Shown here: positions 1-11,380 of the stretch, piece after piece
Layout: each line of letters starts with the position of its first letter
Numbering within the stretch: position 1 is the first letter of the stretch
Assembly (NCBI GenBank): GCA_947462335.1
Contig: OX381720.1
Coordinates: 43,073,152 to 43,137,151, forward strand
From: Harmothoe impar
Taxonomy: Eukaryota; Annelida; Polychaeta; Phyllodocida; Polynoidae
Direction: 5' to 3'
DNA: 64,000 nt
The notes under the pieces: model-generated
Seen by the model: only the letters and a program-made list of their open reading frames with translations
What the model was told of the DNA's origin: nothing
The model's database searches: none
Made by a program: the position numbers and the translations under genes

Positions 1-640
1 AAATGTTTACTATGCTTTTAAACTTAACAAATAGAACTCCTTCTTTTCTGGTGAAGGATGCTATCTTTGCTATACCATATTTTAGGAGACCAGTGAACAA
101 CATCAATTTTGTATGTACAGCACTATAAGGTAGGGCACGGCCTAGCTCTCTTTATACAAATAAATCATGTACCCTTAGTCAGTAAATTTGGGCCCACCAA
201 CTGTGTAACATGTACCACTTGTGATACCAATTAATTATCTGTGAAACTACTGTTTGTTAGAATAATAGTCTAGTGAATTAAGGCAAATTTACTTTATTTC
301 TGGATAAAAATACAAAAGTTGGTTCATAGGTAGATAGATATGTGTTATTGGATATTTTTCCTTGCTCCAAAAAAGGAACACAATTTTTTGGGTCATTTTC
401 CTGAGAAATGTGAAATATGACAATAATATTTTATAAGTTAATCTTTTGCAGGTTTCTAGTGTTGACACCTAATAATATTGCCAAAAAAGACATTAACTGT
501 CATGAAAATGAAACAATTAGCCACAAAAAAATGCAATATGGAGGCCAACTGATTCAGTCTGGTGGGTTCTGAAAGCTGTACAGATTCATTTGCAGTCACC
601 AGTCAGGGAATGCTCTAGCTGATTTTACTTTCAAAAGGGA
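1..640. other. AT-rich non-coding stretch, nothing recognised
   Basis: No open frame longer than chance, no clear repeat structure and no RNA gene could be seen in this interval. Confidence 0.6.
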
Positions 641-649
641 AGAGTTTGA

Positions 650-1260
650 TTCGCCACTCCCTTGTCTTGCATCCCATTGCCTGACTGTCCTTTCTTACTA
701 ACACGTCCCTTTCCCTCCAACTGCTTGCCTCTTTCTAGGTTTGAGTACAGAGGGGTCTTGGATGGAGGAGAGGCCACAGGGGTAGGCCAGGGCATGGAAG
801 ATGATCTGGAGGAGAGGAAGGCGGACATGGGAGAGAAGTTGAGGGTCAGGGATATTGGAGGTGTATGGTAGGGGAGTGACCAAGTCCCCCTTCCATCCTC
901 AAAACATCCCTCAGCCCACAGCATGCCCCCCATACCCGAGAAGATGAATGGGGGACCCAGGAGGAGGAGTGGGAGCTCAGGATCTCCATTTTGTAATCAA
1001 ATGATCTTTTACACAATTCTGATTACCAGCAGTCCTAGATCCAATTTTAGTAACTCATATACAGCAGGTAGCATGAATGGTAGCAGCCCCTTGAGGAGGA
1101 GTAGGAGTCCTGGGACTCGTAGGGGTCCAGACAGAGGGATGGAAGCTGGCAGCGTGGGGCCCAGTAGGAGGGTGGGAGCCTGAGAGAAAGGGATGGGGGT
1201 CAAGGCTTTGCTTTGGAGGAGGGCCATAGGAGGGACAAGGCCTCTTCCCCAGGGGGAATT
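650..1260. other. Purine-rich, GC-richer block with degenerate GGAGGAG repeats
   Basis: The composition rises sharply above the flanks and the plus strand repeats GGAGGAG, GGGAGC and AGGGGTCC words. Overlapping open frames of 60-100 codons exist on both strands, but their translations are low-complexity Pro/Leu/Ser/Arg mixtures that match no family I know. I read it as low-complexity sequence or the remains of a repeat; an eroded exon cannot be excluded. Confidence 0.4.
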
Positions 1261-2647
1261 TGGAATTAAAGCTGGTGTCAGGATATTAAATATAGCATGT
1301 TTTGTCATAATTGCTTCTCAAAACATGAGTTGAAATGTATAACTGAAAAAAATTAGCTTTAAATGCATTATATCCCAAAATAAATGTAAAAAACTAAGTC
1401 TTGCACCAAAGATTATTTAGAGAATATTCTACATTAAAAGTATCCTAGTGCATTTTGCTATCCCTGTGCCCCCTGGTGGTTGAAGCTAGAACTAAATTAA
1501 CTGCCCACCTGCTCACATATTTATGCATTGCCCCCCCCCTCCAGGAAGAATTTCCTATCTACTCCCCCAAATACTCTTAATTAACAGCCACTTTTCCAAT
1601 CTTTCTTTTCATTTCTCCCTCCCCTTTTCCTCCATTTTTATTCTCCTCTCCCCCCCCCCCTCCTGGATCCACTAATGGGCTGATTTGCAATCGCACTAAG
1701 TGAGTGGGGCACTGACTATCTTGCAGTGTTCATGCCCGCCTGTCAAGTTCATATACCTCAGGCAGTGACTCATAATATTACTGCTGCTGTTTCCTCATCA
1801 GTTCATTATGCACATTTCTCTCACATTTCCTGTCATCCCATGAACATATATGGGTTCCATGATTTGTTCCTGGTGTATCATATTTCATTCTGGCATAGGG
1901 CTTTATTCAAACCATAGAAACAACTAGATGAACCTGAAGAATATGGTTTCATGTGATCTGACAGTCATCTTAATCAAAGGCAGCCATCCTGAACTTTTAA
2001 TGCATTAATTTAGATCTGGATATTAACCGATATATATAATAACCAGTTAAGTATCTTTTACAGTTTCAGTCCTAAATATTTCTAAAAAGGTCCTTCTAAT
2101 TAAGATTTCCTTTTTATTTAAATGATTTGGGTGATCACATGTTAAAATGGCTGGAAAATGGTGATAGCATGGAAATTTATTTTGGAGCAAGGAAAAAAGT
2201 GAAAGTTCTTGGTTCAAACCATGTGTAAAAACAAATTAGCACTTTAATAATGAAAGTCGTTAACAATGTCATGCAAGCAAAGGGAAATAGGTTCCTTACA
2301 TGTCTTCAGCTTATTTTGAAAATATAGCTTTGTAAGCTACAATGATGGCAAATTACGATATTGGACTCAGCTTCGGACCTTAGAGTAGCAATTGAAGATA
2401 TCATTTTTCTTATGATTATGTTTGTCCCGGGCGGGATGGGGGCTGGCAAGGTGAAAGCTATTTGATGTAAGGTGATGTGTAAGAGTGGTTTTTGACGGTT
2501 AATTATGGAAATGGAAAATATTAGGGGTCGGGAAATGGAAAACCATTGGCATTCTCGGAATGCTTCATCTATCACAAAAGACTATGAGATACTTTGTGTT
2601 GATGTAAAAGTTATGTGTTTCTATGAATAGAAACAGGACAGCAGGCA
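1261..2647. other. Non-coding stretch with short poly-C runs
   Basis: C-runs occur near 1529 and 1651 and the rest is unremarkable AT-rich sequence. I see no gene or element. Confidence 0.5.
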
Positions 2648-3482
2648 TGCACTGAAAAACTCTGGACAGCTCTGGAGTCCATAAGGCCGTCTTACAAGAC
2701 GACCCTAGGGTCTTCTAAGTGAACAGCATAGAATCAACGAGCTTCAACTCGTCAAATTGACAACCTGCCAGGTTACCATCCCACAAGATGACCCTAGACT
2801 TGTCAAGGTCATCCAACTAAGATGGTTGATGCAGGCCTAGATTAGCCACAGCTGGGGCTAATCATTACATAAGGGTGGTAGGTCTAGGGTTTCAAATGTA
2901 TGAGTTTGGTCTGGTTCCAGATGACAAGATTATTTTATCAATTTGTTTAAATACATAACCACATATAGAAGTGATATTTAATACACTAGTGCCACCAAGG
3001 GTTCACATAATTTATCCCCAAGTCTTTACTGAGGATGGGCTACCTATCAGCAATGGACTGTAGGCATATGTGTGGATCATACCAGTAGCAGGGACATATG
3101 CCTGATTCTGCCCTGGTGAATGACAGAAAAGAGGTGTGTTCACTCTACACCTATCATCCATTTCCTCAATGCTGCCAAAACCATGCATTCTTTACACTAT
3201 CTTATGTTTTCCCAAGATACTTCACAGAATTATCCATATTAACATATAGGTATGGTAGTACTCAGTATTATATTAAGCTAGGAATTCATCAATTTATTCC
3301 CAAGGGTGCACATTTATGCTAGACAAGGCCACCTGCAGGGGCAATGGTGAGTAACTTTAGGGCTGGCATGTACCAGGTGGAGCTAGTTGGGTCTTCTAAC
3401 TGTAGAATTTTGCTTGCCAGCCCCTTTCCTTGTCAAATTGACAAGGCAGTGCCAGGTTTGCCGACTCTTGAGTTTTTCTGTG
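2648..3482. repeat. Copy 1 of a diverged tandem duplication
   Basis: The block opens with CACTGAAAAACTCTGGAC and closes with an imperfect inverse (GACTCTTGAGTTTTTCTGTG), suggesting a short TIR. Inside are recurring words such as CGTCTTACAAGACGACC, GGTTACCATCCCACAAGA and CTTGTCAAATTGACAAG. The same ordered set of blocks recurs about 0.9-1.1 kb downstream, so this is one copy of a non-coding element of unknown class. Confidence 0.5.
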
Positions 3483-3499
3483 TGGTATAGAATTAGTCC

Positions 3500-4625
3500 G
3501 CCCATTCCTGCACTGATGAAATGAAGGGATCCAAACTTGTCAAAAGGTCGTCTTATAAGAAGAGTTTAGGTTCTTTAAAGTGACGGTCATAAAATAAACG
3601 AGTTAAAGGTTGTCTATTTGATGAACTGTCCGGTTACCATCCCACAAGACAAGATTAGGGTCATCTAACTGACAATGTTAGCCCAGGCAGTGGCCCACTC
3701 CAAGTGACAAGTCTAAGGTCGTCAAATTCACAACCCAGAATAGTTAACCCTTTATTGGCTGCAAACTGCTTTAAATGTGCTTGAATCCCTTTGTCAGCAT
3801 GATGCATGAATGTAGCCCTGGTTGAGTCTATTCGCAAAGCCTGCATTCATGCACCTTTGGAAATGAATCAACAGTTGGGCGAGTATACTTGCCAAGGCTG
3901 AATTCATGTATTATGATCACATAGAGCATGGCACCTTAAAGCACTATGCACCCCTTAGAGGGTTAACCTGTGCAATATAACCTCTACTTCACTGCAGGTG
4001 GAGCCAACTGGGTTCTGCCTAGGCGTAATTGTTGTTCATGTCTGTCTATATTCTTGAGGTTTATAATAGCTAATTCATACAAACATAGAGGTATGTAGGT
4101 TAGGGGAATTCCTGCCATATCCCCAAGTCTATATTGAGAGTATTTCTACCCTTTAGTTACAGACTGCTAACACATATGTGGATGTTATACCAATGGAAGT
4201 TTCCTTGCAGCTATTGTACCGTAGAAATAACCACAAAAGAGGTGTATGTGCCCTACACATATTTGTTTTGTCTCAATTATATCAAAACATTGATTCCTTT
4301 ACCTTTTCTAGCATCCCCAATAGATAAATCTCAGGATTCTCCATAACATGAATGTGTATTCCCATAAATATGATTAAAATCAACATAGAAATTATGCAAT
4401 TCATTCCCCAACTTTATACAGAATGCATGTTATACTGATGCCACCTACAAGGAAAATCCTGAATCAGACCCTGGTTGACGAGTCTAGGGCTGGCATGAGT
4501 CAGGTTTTGGGCTGGCACATACCAAGTCTATCTTCTATCTGACAACTACAGCTAGAGGACCCACTCTCTTGTCACTTAGAAGAGTCTGCAGACGAGTTTA
4601 TTCTTTGAGTGTGTGTGAATATTCT
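3500..4625. repeat. Copy 2 of the diverged tandem duplication
   Basis: It repeats copy 1 in the same order and orientation: GTCGTCTTATAAGA followed by AACGAG, then GGTTACCATCCCACAAGA, CATATCCCCAAGTCT, CATATGTGGAT, AAAGAGGTGT, and the GGGCTGGCAT to GAGTTT end. It is about 0.3 kb longer than copy 1 because of an extra middle segment. No coding capacity. Confidence 0.45.
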
Positions 4626-5080
4626 GCTATTCCTTTCTTTTCTAGCCTTACTGCTCGATTCAAATCTCTTGTTTAACACCTTTAGAACACCATTTCATTA
4701 TATTTGGCATCATGTGTCTATATCCATCTTATTAAGCCTGGAATTTTGTCATTTTCCCAAAGCTGATTTATGTGACAATTCTCCTAAAACTACAAAGAAA
4801 CCTATCACTAAATATATGGTTTTGGATCTAAATCTCTTTATTTACTAAACATTACCCCCAGCAAATGTTTTATACAGGAGTGTGGTTTAGATTTCTATCA
4901 TTATTATTCCTGGTGTCATTAGTTCAACTGTATTCCTCACCGATTCCCACGTTTTTGTCTGTGACTGGTGGCCAGAGGTCATCACACCAACCACTTATTT
5001 GGCACCAGACATGCCATGCAGCAGCATTAGTTCTATTCTTGGAGATAAAGTAGGGCAACGCCCAGCCTCTAAGTCTATAC

Positions 5081-5085
<5 letters not shown>
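4626..5085. other. Non-coding stretch, nothing recognised
   Basis: AT-rich sequence without a supported gene or repeat. Confidence 0.5.

Positions 5086-5126
<41 letters not shown>
5084..5126. repeat. (TA)n microsatellite
   Basis: An essentially perfect run of alternating T and A about 40 bp long. Confidence 0.95.
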
Positions 5127-5128
<2 letters not shown>

Positions 5129-6048
5129 AGGTAGCATTTCCGTAGATTAGATATTGAATGTTGTGTTTCTTTAAGACCATACAACAATCAAGCTGCATTA
5201 TCAGTATCAGATCGACACTGTTCTATATTGATGGACATTATCCATGCAACGATTAAGGGGTTATTTCACTGTACAGCTTCCAATTCAGCCAATAGAGCCT
5301 TGGCTAGACCATGTAGGTACTAGAACCTTCCCTAAGACATTATGCTTATCTGGAGCCTTACTGTTGTTATACTGAGCATGTAGAAAATGGAATGTTAAGG
5401 GTGACCCTAGACACTAAGGAATGGCTAACATATGGGGAGAAGGGTCTAGTCAACCTGATTTCCTATTAGGGTAAGGTTGGTGTCATAGTCACCTGGTGTG
5501 GGGTGATTTTTGACTAATCCAAACTAACTGTGATCTGTGAGTAGATACTATCAATTAAGACACCCATATTAGCACCCGTGTACGCACACTACACTGTAGG
5601 TGATAGTTAGCTACCCATTTGCAACAGAATATTGTCCTATACTATATTATATACAAAATGAGGTACGGAAAGTTGCAAAGGTAAAAAAATAATTGAGGTG
5701 AAATGTTGGTTGAATAGAAACTGATGTTTATAAATGAGACAAGTGTCATACATATATGATATTTGACAGCTAACAGTTCATTCCACATTATAAGCCAGGA
5801 GGCAACCTAAACCACGATGGTGGATTTCAAATGGCGACATATTGATCTACACTGTTCTATATACCCACTAAAACACTGGCTAGAGAATTATTGTGTTAGT
5901 TAGTATTAGATTGTAAATTTATTATTTGTACTGAGGTTAATACGATCAATGACCTCAAATTATACCACGTCCAGTTAGCCAGTCATTATCGAGATTCATG
6001 TATAGAAAGTCACAGATATTAAGATACAATAAATTAGTGAAGAAACAA
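5127..6048. other. Non-coding stretch, nothing recognised
   Basis: No reading frame, tRNA-like fold or internal repeat is visible. Confidence 0.5.
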
Positions 6049-6050
6049 GG

Positions 6051-7400
6051 TACCCAGCCAACAAACCCTAGTGGGCCCTAGGTGGGTCACAGATGGGCTG
6101 CCTGATGGGGCCCATATGGGCTGCCCATTTAGGGCCCGCTTTGTTTGGGGCTATCAGTGGGGCCCAGAAGGGCTTGCCGAGGTTTGAAGTGGGCTGGCCC
6201 TGTTCAGATCTAAGTGGGACCCAGGTGGGCTCCTTTAGCTATAAGCTTAGTTGTTATGTAGTTGATGACCATATGTTAAGAGTAGTTACCAACAAGTATC
6301 CCAGTGGGTCAATTAATTTATCTGCATTTAAAGTGATTTCTTCCCTTTATTTAATGAGGAGAAGCAAAATACATCCTCTGACTAACTACAACTCTGATCT
6401 CATTGGGTGACATAGTCAGAGTTCCTGTAAGTCTGATAGTGATACCTGAAGGAGCCCTGGGATTATGTGCTATGATCATATCCTGGGGAAAGGTGTCAGT
6501 ATCAGAATGCTCCTTGTTTCTCTATTCATATGGAAACTTGTGTAGACGATTTCATATAATATGAATCTACTGTGAAAACTGTTTGATTTCAATGGTTTTA
6601 AAGGAATTGTGAATTCATGGCTCATTGTAATAAAGACAAGAAAATGTCTATAGGATATTAAATGCAATGTACTCTCAATAATGACATCTAGTGGTAAGCT
6701 CAGGAACGATACTTGCCCACTTAGCCCAGCCCAGGGCTAGCCCAGGTGAACCCTACTCTTTTGGAGAAAGGTCTTTGAAACTTGATCATGAAAGTTGTGT
6801 TGGTAGAATTAGCCCAGAAAGTGAAATTGGTGGGCTGACCCACATGAGGCTCACATGGCAGCCCACACCAAGCCCTAGGAAAACCCATGCAGACCTCAGC
6901 CCACTTAGCCCAGCTCTAAGTCAGGTGAAACCCAGATAGACAATATTGCATGAGAAAAATAATTTGAACTTGCATTTTCTAGAAAAAAGGGACAAGTGAG
7001 GATAATTTTAAAGTATCTGCAATGCAAGAAATCCATTATAAAAACTAAGTTCAGTACATGGACTCAGCCCACCTGTGCCCTATCTGGCTGCCAATGCTGA
7101 GCCCATGGGAATCCCAGGGACACCTTTGCCAAGTTTGCCCATTTCAAACTCAGATGAAACCCACTTTTACTAAAATGCATATAATGTCAATTAAAAATGT
7201 AATTTGATTGAATATTTTCAGAAATGAGTATGAATTGAAGGATTTGCAGTGTAAATATGACATGTTGATATTCTGGGTTAAGCCCACATGGGCCCCATCT
7301 GGAAGCCCTGACAATTCCCAGCAAATACCCAGATATGGGCTAGCCCAGGGTGCCCAGAGACATGCCCATATGGGGCCCATTTGGGTGTGTTGGCTAGGTA
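6051..7400. mobile_element. GGGCCC-rich element with inverted ends
   Basis: The termini TACCCAGCCAACA (left) and TGTTGGCTAGGTA (right) are inverted copies matching 12 of 13 bases. Next to each end lies a block dense in GGGCCCATATGGGC-like palindromic words, and further blocks rich in AGCCCA/AGCCCAG occur near 6715-6945 and 7060-7165. There is no transposase frame. A related fragment lies at 17320-17480. It is probably a non-autonomous element; the superfamily is not identifiable by eye. Confidence 0.6.
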
Positions 7401-7784
7401 GGCTTAGAGCCATGAAATCGATAGTACATATTGTAAGTTTCCAAGTAATTGTGAAGCTTGATTTTACTATTATTCGCAGATGGAGTTATGTAGGAGGACA
7501 GATGGTATAGTTCTAGTTTATGATATAAGGACGATATGATGGCTCATTGTGTGTCCTGGTTGTTAAGGTTAGTCATACTTTGGCTATATAAAAACCTTTT
7601 TGGACATCTTCGATGTGACAGAACTAACATAATTATTTGCTCAGTACTAGGTCACTGTCTAGCTACGTAGTCCTTAGGATATGTCAAGGACTAGTCAAGG
7701 ACTAGTCATTCCATGTGAGGCAAACCATATTCACTGGCGTTTCTATTTGTTTATAGTCATGCAGGTCCGATAGCCCAAATGGAT
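7401..7784. other. Non-coding gap between element and RT remnant
   Basis: Nothing was recognised here apart from a local direct repeat of CAAGGACTAGT near 7685. Confidence 0.5.
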
Positions 7785-8255
7785 TACACTATCCGATTGC
7801 ACTTGACTGTTTTTATAATTCCATGAGATCTATATGTGGAGTACATAACTATATCTTGGGCATACATGGGAATTCTTCCGAATCTTACTACCTGTGGACA
7901 TGATTTGATAAAGCAGTGTAGTCCATAAAATGAAACGGACCAAGGACTGAGCCCTGTGGCACCCCAAAATTTTTGCATTGGATGCACCATTGGAAGTGCT
8001 CATATGTTGTTCCCTATTAGCCTATAAGCTTCCAGCCATTTTAGAAAGTGTTTTATCATTGTCAAGTGTAACTTACTTCCGTATAATAAATACCATGGTG
8101 AATGCTATCAAATGCTTTTTGTATGTCGTTAAAGATCACCATAGTACCCTGCCTTAGGTTCCAGAATGTGAAAATACTGTTGACTGGATCAAACAAAGTC
8201 GTTTTTCCAATTACTGGCAGGACACTGATTGGCCTGGGATCTGTCATTAGTGATT
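7784..8255 (-). pseudogene. Decayed non-LTR retrotransposon reverse transcriptase fragment
   Basis: Read on the minus strand, the fragment contains RT landmarks in the right order but in different frames. First come PRPISVLP and a catalytic-motif-A-like FNDIQKAFDSIHH, then a corrupted GVPQGS-like segment (GATGLSPWSV), then MYAQDIVMYS where a YADD box is expected. The second aspartate pair is damaged (AQD) and frameshifts separate the blocks. It is therefore a dead fragment of a CR1/jockey/RTE-like element. Neither the upstream endonuclease nor a poly(A) tail is visible, and clade assignment is not possible by eye. Confidence 0.65.
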
Positions 8256-11054
8256 AGGGGGTAGACTAACTACTGCTTTAGCTCACTCGTCTAGGAACTT
8301 GCTCCTATTCAATTATGCAGGCAGAGCGACCAGACCTACCTCCATTGGCAAGGAGCAATCATCCTTCTGACCCTGAAAAGCAGGTAAGACAAGAGTATTC
8401 TTGAACTGACGCAAATAAGTACCCATTCTGAGAGTCCGGTATGAGTCTAGTTCTGGCCTGGGTGCAGAGTGGTAGTGCGTCTGTCCGGAAAGTAGTATGA
8501 CTCTTGGGTATGAAGTTTATATCATAATTGTAGTAATTATTAACATGACAGGGTCTGTGCCATGGTAAATTTAGTCCACACTGGCCTCACATTCCAGTAA
8601 CTTTCATTACTCTGACAAAATGTCTCTGTAAACTAAGTAAGACTTACAGTAGATGAGCAAACATAAAAAACAGATAACTTCCTCTATTGAATCTAAAATC
8701 AAAATGCCAATTCAGCCATTTTCAGATATCAGCTAAAACAAGCACTAAGCAAACTCCACTGTATGATGTTGATACATTACCGGACCTAAGGCAGAGCGCA
8801 TCTCTCATATATTTATTGAATGATATGTCTATTGCAGGACTGTGCTATAAAATGATTTTTACAACCTATGGCTTATAATTTAAAATGAAATATATTCAAC
8901 ATGGTAACCAACTTCTCATAGAACAGAGAGGTCTATTCTGTGCATACCCACCACTCGTTTTGACTTCAGAAGTGGTTGTAGGGCTGGCTTGGCTAAGAGT
9001 GATAAGATTGTATGGTTGCAGTTAGGATGACCACAAGATCACTTGCTAACCCTATTCAGTAAAGAAATAATCTTATTTTTTATTACAGACAATACTTGCA
9101 ACATTAATTTAGGTGAGGGAAATGTAGACCACAATCAGCTAACTGTGAATATTACTTCTGTAGCAATGGAAAAAAAGGTGTTTGACATTATTCATGAAGA
9201 AAATAAACTATCAAAATTAAATGCCCTCAGTATTGATTATCAATGGTACCTTTATTATCAACTTTTAGTTCAAGAGTGCACCAGATGGACAGACAGATGG
9301 GCTTGAATTACTGCAACACCACTTTGACATACAGTTGGTTGTTTTAAAGTTGGTATCCAAAGTGGATAGTCTAGAATTGACCTCTATAGATAATTTACTG
9401 AAATCCCTGAATATCAATTCTCTTCTGAAATTGGTACATCATTTCTGTTATTGCTCCGCATATCTGACAAGAGTGCACATGATCTACATAATGTATATGC
9501 AACAAAATATATTATAGATATAGTACACAATTTATATCTATACAGTTTTGATCTGGTTTTGAAGTGTCTAGATTCAATACTCACCCTACATCAAGTATTT
9601 TCAATTGCAGTGGGCTTGAGTTGGGTAGATGGGGATTGTTTGTGGGTAGAAGTCACTGGTTGCTGCCAGGTGAGCTCACGTCGTACAGGTGTGTGAACGG
9701 ATGTTGCAGCCACAGGTTGGTTTTATACCTTAGCAGACATCCTAATGACGCTGCACTATGCCTGATATGTAGAGCTACTGTGTAACTATCGCCGACCGAC
9801 TACCCACCCTCCCGCTCCCCCCACCCAACTAGGCCAACCATTCAGGGTCCCTCAGCCATGGAGAATTGGACCCTGTGGGGGGAATCAGGCTATGACAGTC
9901 TTGTAAGCACCCGCTATATATTACAGTTGTGTGTTGTTGAGGATAATACTTATATCTTCCTGCTCCTGTACCAGGCAAGCATAGGTGCATACATGAATAA
10001 TGCCAGACACGTCAGGCTAAAAGGGGCCATTATGTATGCAAATAGTATGTTAATAATATTCTGTACATGTTAAGGAGAAAGACATTAATGTAGAAGACTG
10101 TTTTACTCCTGACGAGCTCATTAATGATATGCATGACACGCATTGCTGTATAATCAGACTGTGCTGAGTTGCATATCTAAAAATGATGAACTGGTATGTT
10201 CAGCCATATGATATCAAAGATTAAAAAACCCGCAACAAAAGGCCATTGAAATCGTTAAATGCTAAATTAAAACACCTGGTCTGAAATTAAACTACAGGAA
10301 TGACTATGCCACGTGTAACTGTCATATCATAGTACAAAAGTCGAGTGGCCGGACTTGTTTAAATTCTAACTGATACGTTATCAACTCATATAGGCTAGAA
10401 TAGATAAGACACTGGTAGATATTTAAATACATGCTGTACCTTATCTAACCGCCTGACACATTCACACAATCTTTGGAAAGTAGGGTTCACTTATGATAAC
10501 TACACCATTGTCTACCTGATAAAACTGTTGTAATGTCTTCAGGGAATATTGCAATGTTGAATATTTGAAAGTGTGAGCCTGAAATAAACATCAATACTTT
10601 ACAAACGACATTGTACTGAAAATGCAGTAGAGAGATTGCACTAGAATTGTCACTTAACGGCTGATTCCTATGCGGCTGAATTCCTCCTAGATATGCCTGC
10701 AAAGGTTAGAATTATTTTTCATTAAAAACCTTTCTTGATCAGCTCTTTCTGAAATACAAAATTTTCTGACTGAGATCAATCCTACACTGTAAAAGTATTC
10801 CATTGAATATTCAAAGAATAAATGTGGAATTTTACTGTGGATCATCATAAATGTGATTACGGTGAGGCAGTGTAAAGTCAATCAATTTTACTTTGAATAT
10901 CTGTAATCCAGTACGTTGAAACATAGTTTATTCATTAGGGTGAAACTATGTATTGTAAAAATCTTTTGTTTAATATCTAAAGAATCATTGTAAATTTTTA
11001 CGGTGGATCATGGTAAATGTGAGAGGCAACTAGAAGCAACCTGGACTCCTTTTT
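8256..11054. other. Long non-coding stretch
   Basis: Open frames of 60-87 codons occur (the longest at 9043-9306). One is preceded by a splice-acceptor-like TTTTTTATTACAG, but no protein family is recognisable and the frame is lost after a short distance. Weakly similar segments at 10770-10870 and 10945-11025 share GTGGATCAT and TAAATGTGA words. I cannot support a gene. Confidence 0.4.
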
Positions 11055-11170
11055 GACTCCTTTCTGAAGGAGATCGGGGGTTAGGTTGACAGGTCATGGG
11101 TGACCAAATGGCCTCAATCATTTGTGTTTTCTGTTAGTCATACTAGAGGCAACCTGGACTCCTTTTTGAC
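11055..11170. repeat. Dispersed repeat, related to 17008-17090
   Basis: About 80 bp (CTGAAGGAGATCRGGGG, TAGGTTGACAGGTCATGG, CCTCAATCATTTGTGTTT) is shared in the same orientation with 17008-17090. The copy here is bracketed by two direct copies of CAACCTGGACTCCTTTTTGA. Confidence 0.65.
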
Positions 11171-11380
11171 TATGTGTTGACTCTGAAGATAAGTAGTTTT
11201 AAGTCAAGGATATCTATTGTGTGTAACACATTCCAGGAATATCGTTCTTTGTTGGTATCAGTGTAAAGAGACCTCAATCTTCAGTCAACTAATCATTAAG
11301 ATATGGTATATATGTTTTACACTTTTCTACAATGTAAGCTAGCCTTCTAAGCTTGAGGAAGAATGATTCAAACTGTATAG

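Noticed and set aside
631..1308. GC-richer block with frames of about 100 codons on both strands
   Set aside because: Low-complexity Pro/Leu/Ser composition on both strands, no start context, splice structure or motif to support a gene.
9043..9517. Possible exon with an upstream splice-acceptor-like sequence
   Set aside because: Two short frames in different phases read through AT-rich sequence; no protein family is recognisable and no matching donor gives a continuing frame.
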